The notes beneath the pieces were generated by a model. That model saw only the letters and a program-made list of their open reading frames with translations. It ran no database searches and was not told the origin of the DNA. Of a stretch of DNA of 8,262 bases, positions 6,049 to 8,262 are shown piece after piece; positions within the stretch are counted from its first letter, which is position 1; each line of letters starts with the position of its first letter. This stretch comes from Anaerolineae bacterium (GTDB lineage: Bacteria > Chloroflexota > Anaerolineae > B4-G1 > SLSP01): positions 1-8,262 of the forward strand of contig JAIOSN010000047.1 in NCBI GenBank assembly GCA_021107605.1, in the 5' to 3' direction. Position numbers and translations under genes: made by a program.

Positions 6049-6993
6049 TTAGTGCCGTGGCGGCAAGCCATCTTCTTTCACTAATGTTTCCCAAACCTGC
6101 ACCGCGCCGGCTTGACGTAAAGCCTCGGCTACCGCTGCCTTCCGCTCCACGCACACCAACGCGATGACGTTGCCTCCCATCCCGCCGCCGGTCAGCTTTG
6201 CGCCCAGCGCGCCCGCCGCGCGCGCCGAGGCTACCAGGCGATCCAGCGCAGGCAGTGAGACTCCGAGCTGGCGCAAGAGCGTGTGGTTTTCGTCTAAAAG
6301 CGGGCCTAACGCGGTGATGTCGCCAGCAGAGATAGTCTGGCGCGCCGCGTCCGCGAGCTGCCCCATCCGCGCGAAGTAGGCTGTGTAGCAAGCGCGCTCC
6401 GCGTCGCGACGTTGGCGTACTCCCTGCACTGCCTCGCGGGTCAAACTGGGGATGCCGCTGTTGGCGATGAGCAGCCAAAACGGCGCGCTGACAGTGAAAA
6501 CTTCCGGCGCGGCTCCCTTGACAAAGTAAACCGGCTGCTCCCACGCTATCACGGTATTGTCGATGCCACTGGGCGTCCCGTGGTGGATCTTCTCCACCTC
6601 GTAGGCCAGGGTGCTGACCGCCTTCGCTCCGAGCTCGTGGCCCAGAAAAGCCACCAGCGCGCGCGCCACGGCTACGGAGACGGCGGCCCCGCTTCCCAGC
6701 CCGGCGGCGATAGGCAGCTCGGAATGCACGGTGAGCCGCGCGTCCGGTTCGGCGGCGGTTAGATGCTCCAACGTGAGCCGCGCAAGGGCGGCCAGCGGCT
6801 GCTCAACGGGAGCGTCACGTAGCCAGAACTCCTCGCCTAAGTCGGCGGCGACGATGCGTAAACCTCCGCGCGCCGGCTCTATCTGCGCTCGCGCCCGCAA
6901 TCCAGCCACTGGCACGGCAATCGCGGGGCGGCCATAAACCACGCTATGTTCCCCGCAGAGAATCACCTTGCCCGGCGCCGAACGTTCAAGCAT
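6049..6993 (-). CDS. mvk: Mevalonate kinase (GHMP family)
   Basis: A 314-residue cytoplasmic GHMP-superfamily kinase that converts mevalonate and ATP to 5-phosphomevalonate. All three family motifs are present: PGKVILCGEHSVVYG (7-21, Lys9 and His16), PIAAGLGSGAA (94-104, the ATP phosphate-binding loop, with SGAA where SSAA is usual), and KLTGGGMGG (266-274). HHGTPSGIDN (137-146), preceded by E134, carries the catalytic Asp145 and is the mevalonate kinase form rather than that of galactokinase or phosphomevalonate kinase. Length matches bacterial and archaeal enzymes. The start is fixed by AGGAG at 7000-7004, 6 nt before the ATG. The upstream UbiA gene is 112 bp away in the same direction, and isopentenyl phosphate kinase lies 268 bp downstream. 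GC is high, like the other pathway genes. A cotranscript with the neighbours is plausible, but the repeat-filled gaps could interrupt it. Confidence 0.93.
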   Translation of the reverse strand: MLERSAPGKVILCGEHSVVYGRPAIAVPVAGLRARAQIEPARGGLRIVAADLGEEFWLRDAPVEQPLAALARLTLEHLTAAEPDARLTVHSELPIAAGLGSGAAVSVAVARALVAFLGHELGAKAVSTLAYEVEKIHHGTPSGIDNTVIAWEQPVYFVKGAAPEVFTVSAPFWLLIANSGIPSLTREAVQGVRQRRDAERACYTAYFARMGQLADAARQTISAGDITALGPLLDENHTLLRQLGVSLPALDRLVASARAAGALGAKLTGGGMGGNVIALVCVERKAAVAEALRQAGAVQVWETLVKEDGLPPRH

Positions 6994-7017
6994 ATGATAC
7001 TCCTATTGAAAGGGTTT

Positions 7018-7105
7018 ACCGCAGAGGACACGGAATTTAGGTTGTTAGCGGTTGGTGATTAGCGGTTAGCCATCTGCTATTTCTGTTATCTGCGAAATCT
7101 GTGGA
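7018..7105. repeat. Second repeat-derived gap, between UbiA and mevalonate kinase genes
   Basis: The left side has ACCGCAGAGGACACGG (7018-7033), in CGCAGA orientation. The right side (7072-7104) has ATCTGC, TTCTGTT, ATCTGCG and ATCTGTGG units in the opposite orientation. The middle holds two copies of TTAGCGGTT (7045-7053 and 7059-7067), 14 nt apart. The arrangement copies that of 5809-6046 on a smaller scale and ends one base before the UbiA stop codon. No promoter for mevalonate kinase stands out within it. Confidence 0.5.
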
Positions 7106-7989
7106 TTAACTCCCAATCCCTAGATACAAGATCGCCATTGCTAGCGCCCCCCAGAGCAGAATATCCACCTGGAGGGGACGGTCGGTAAGCAAAACCTCAT
7201 CCGGGGCCAACGTCACCCCCTCGGAGTGTACCAGATAGAGATAGCGGAAAAGGCCATAGATGACGAAAGGAATTGTCAACATCATCAGGTGGTTCTGCGG
7301 GAGGTTAGGGGCCGAGAAGGTGTAGAGCGCGTAAGCCAAGATGTGGAGGATGTTACCAGCCCAATCAGCTCATCCAAGAGTGGCAGAGTGTATTGATTAA
7401 GGCTCTCCCGGTGATTGCCAGCCTCCGCGCCCAAGAGCACCTTCTCACCGCGCCGTTTGCCCAGGGCCAAGAAGAGCGCCAACAGCGTCGTGCAGAGGTA
7501 GATCCAGGGAGAGAAATTCTCCGCGTCCACCAGGGGCGCGCCCCCCGCCACGCGCAACACAAAGCCGGTTGCAATAGCCATCACGTCCAACAAGACGATA
7601 TTTTTCAGGTAAAAGGAGTAGGTCAATTGCAGTCCCAAATACCCAACCAGGATGAGCGCAAAACCAGGCGAGAGCAATGCTCCCAAAACGAGCGCCAGCA
7701 GAGCAATAAGCACTGCCCCGTTACGCGCGAAGTCAGGTTTCAACGTACCAGCAGGTAGCGGGCGGAGCTGTTTGCGCGGATGCTGGCGATCCTTTTCAAT
7801 ATCCACCAGATCATTGATCGTGTAAACCACGCCGGAGACCAGGCAGAAGAGCAAAAATCCGGCTAAGCTCCGCCCCAGGTAATAGGGATTGAAGATCTTC
7901 ACATCAAAGGCGAGCGCGGCGAAGAGTAGAACATTCTTCGTCCACTGTTTGGGGCGCATGGTCTTGAATAAGGCTGCAAGTTGGTTCAT
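7106..7989 (-). pseudogene. UbiA-family prenyltransferase (polyprenyl-phosphate phosphoribosyltransferase-like), frameshifted
   Basis: Two overlapping frames together encode one UbiA-type membrane protein of about 294 residues, the usual length for decaprenyl-phosphate phosphoribosyltransferase-like enzymes. The first frame supplies the N-terminal part: MRPKQWTKN (11-19), NDLVDIEKDRQHP (59-71, the NDxxDxxxD metal/diphosphate motif), a second conserved block with D135 and R146, and LGKRRGE (176-182). It runs correctly to about residue 216 (GLVTSST), then becomes non-family sequence. The family sequence resumes in the -1 frame as ILAYALYTFSAPNLP and continues to TAA at 7106-7108. The break is at about 7340-7344 and fits loss of one base. 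Known relatives transfer phosphoribose from PRPP to polyprenyl phosphate in the membrane; the substrate here is inferred. Start supported by AGGAG at 7999-8003. It could be a true mutation or a sequencing error. Confidence 0.85.
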
Positions 7990-8024
7990 GGGTGATGACT
8001 CCTCTCTGGTCTGTTAGTGCCGGT

Positions 8025-8052
8025 ATGATACCAGAAGCATTGTGAGGAGCAA
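8025..8052 (-). promoter_or_regulatory. Possible promoter of the UbiA-led gene block
   Basis: On the minus strand TATCAT (8025-8030) is preceded by TGG, giving an extended -10, with TTGCTC (8047-8052) as a weak -35 across a 16-nt spacer. It would start transcription near 8018, leaving a leader of about 30 nt carrying the AGGAG. It is the only reasonable candidate upstream of the block. Confidence 0.35.
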
Positions 8053-8057
8053 GAGAA

Positions 8058-8094
8058 GGTAGACAGTAGCCGGTAGACAGGGGGGGGGGAGGGG
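8058..8094 (+). repeat. GGTAGACAG direct repeat followed by a G-run
   Basis: GGTAGACAG occurs at 8058-8066 and 8072-8080, a 14-nt period. The second copy runs into ten consecutive Gs (8080-8089), then A, then four Gs. The homopolymer is liable to length variation and sequencing error. It lies in the divergent gap between the UbiA gene and the gene starting at 8232. Confidence 0.55.
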
Positions 8095-8120
8095 CAGAAG
8101 AATACTAGTACAGCCCGGCG

Positions 8121-8130
8121 GCCAGCTGGC
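8121..8130. other. GCCAGCTGGC palindrome in the divergent gap
   Basis: A perfect 10-bp palindrome, flanked by ACTAG (8104-8108) and CTAGT (8138-8142) as an outer inverted pair. It sits between two divergent genes, where an operator could lie. No further support for a role. Confidence 0.25.
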
Positions 8131-8187
8131 GGTATAGCTAGTCCATGCAGGTGGACTTTGCTAGACTTGCTACTCCCATCCCCAATC

Positions 8188-8193
8188 TATGAT
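8188..8193 (+). promoter_or_regulatory. Weak promoter candidate for the gene at 8232
   Basis: TATGAT at 8188-8193 could be a -10 element; the nearest -35-like hexamer, TTGCTA at 8167-8172, gives a short 15-nt spacer. An alternative -10, TATTAT at 8204-8209, has no suitable -35. Tentative. Confidence 0.2.
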
Positions 8194-8231
8194 AAACTGT
8201 ACCTATTATCATTTACCCTGGAGGTTTATCC

Positions 8232-8262
8232 ATGAAATTGAATTACAAACGAACTTTTCTCA
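8232..8262 (+). CDS. Start of an unidentified gene, truncated by the window edge
   Basis: ATG at 8232 opens a frame to the end of the window, encoding MKLNYKRTFL. A strong ribosome-binding site, GGAGG at 8220-8224, lies 7 nt upstream. The basic start turning hydrophobic could be the beginning of a signal peptide or membrane anchor, but ten residues are too few to identify it. It is divergent from the UbiA-led block. Confidence 0.6.
   Translation, partial: MKLNYKRTFL

Noticed and set aside
5912..6544. 210-codon minus-strand open frame
   Set aside because: It overlaps mevalonate kinase in another frame and runs through the repeat region; the kinase frame has all catalytic motifs.
7340..7350. 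Programmed -1 frameshifting in the UbiA gene
   Set aside because: No X-XXY-YYZ slippery heptamer is present at the junction, and family members are normally encoded in one frame; a one-base loss or sequencing error is simpler.

Overview
The window looks like chromosomal DNA of a Chloroflexota bacterium (Anaerolineae/Caldilineae-like). This is an inference from gene content: a mevalonate kinase and an isopentenyl phosphate kinase together, a GT39-type membrane protein with the C-terminal beta-rich tail common in that phylum, and gaps filled with degenerate ACGCAGAT-type decamer repeats. No rRNA, tRNA or CRISPR array was seen, so the lineage cannot be fixed.

Layout. A CPBP-family membrane protein (24-983, minus) has an altered first active-site motif. 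It is divergent from an AT-rich gene (1241-1834, plus) for a NYN-domain putative ribonuclease with an inserted zinc ribbon. That gene has its own near-consensus promoter and a structured leader of about 110 nt. After a convergent junction with a likely terminator comes a five-gene minus-strand block, in transcription order: UbiA-family prenyltransferase (7989-7106, broken by a one-base frameshift), mevalonate kinase (6993-6049), isopentenyl phosphate kinase (5780-4977), D12-class adenine DNA methyltransferase (4980-3889) and GT39-like membrane glycosyltransferase (3888-1897). At the right edge a plus-strand gene begins at 8232 and is cut off after 10 codons.

How the genes fit. Mevalonate kinase and isopentenyl phosphate kinase supply two steps of the variant mevalonate route (mevalonate 5-phosphate to isopentenyl phosphate to isopentenyl diphosphate); the decarboxylase between them is not in the window. 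The UbiA protein resembles enzymes that attach phosphoribose to polyprenyl phosphate, and GT39 enzymes use polyprenyl-phosphate-linked sugars, so four of the five genes share an isoprenoid lipid-carrier theme. The DNA methyltransferase is the outlier: it has lower GC than its neighbours, yet joins them with a 4-nt ATGA overlap on one side and a zero-gap TAA/ATG junction on the other.

The two larger gaps inside the block (5781-6048 and 6994-7105) are largely repeat-derived. In each, a CGCAGA-oriented arm on the left faces an ATCTGCG-oriented arm on the right, and the right arm ends 1-2 nt from the stop codon of the gene upstream. The best candidates for new biology are the NYN/zinc-ribbon gene with its leader and these paired repeat elements.
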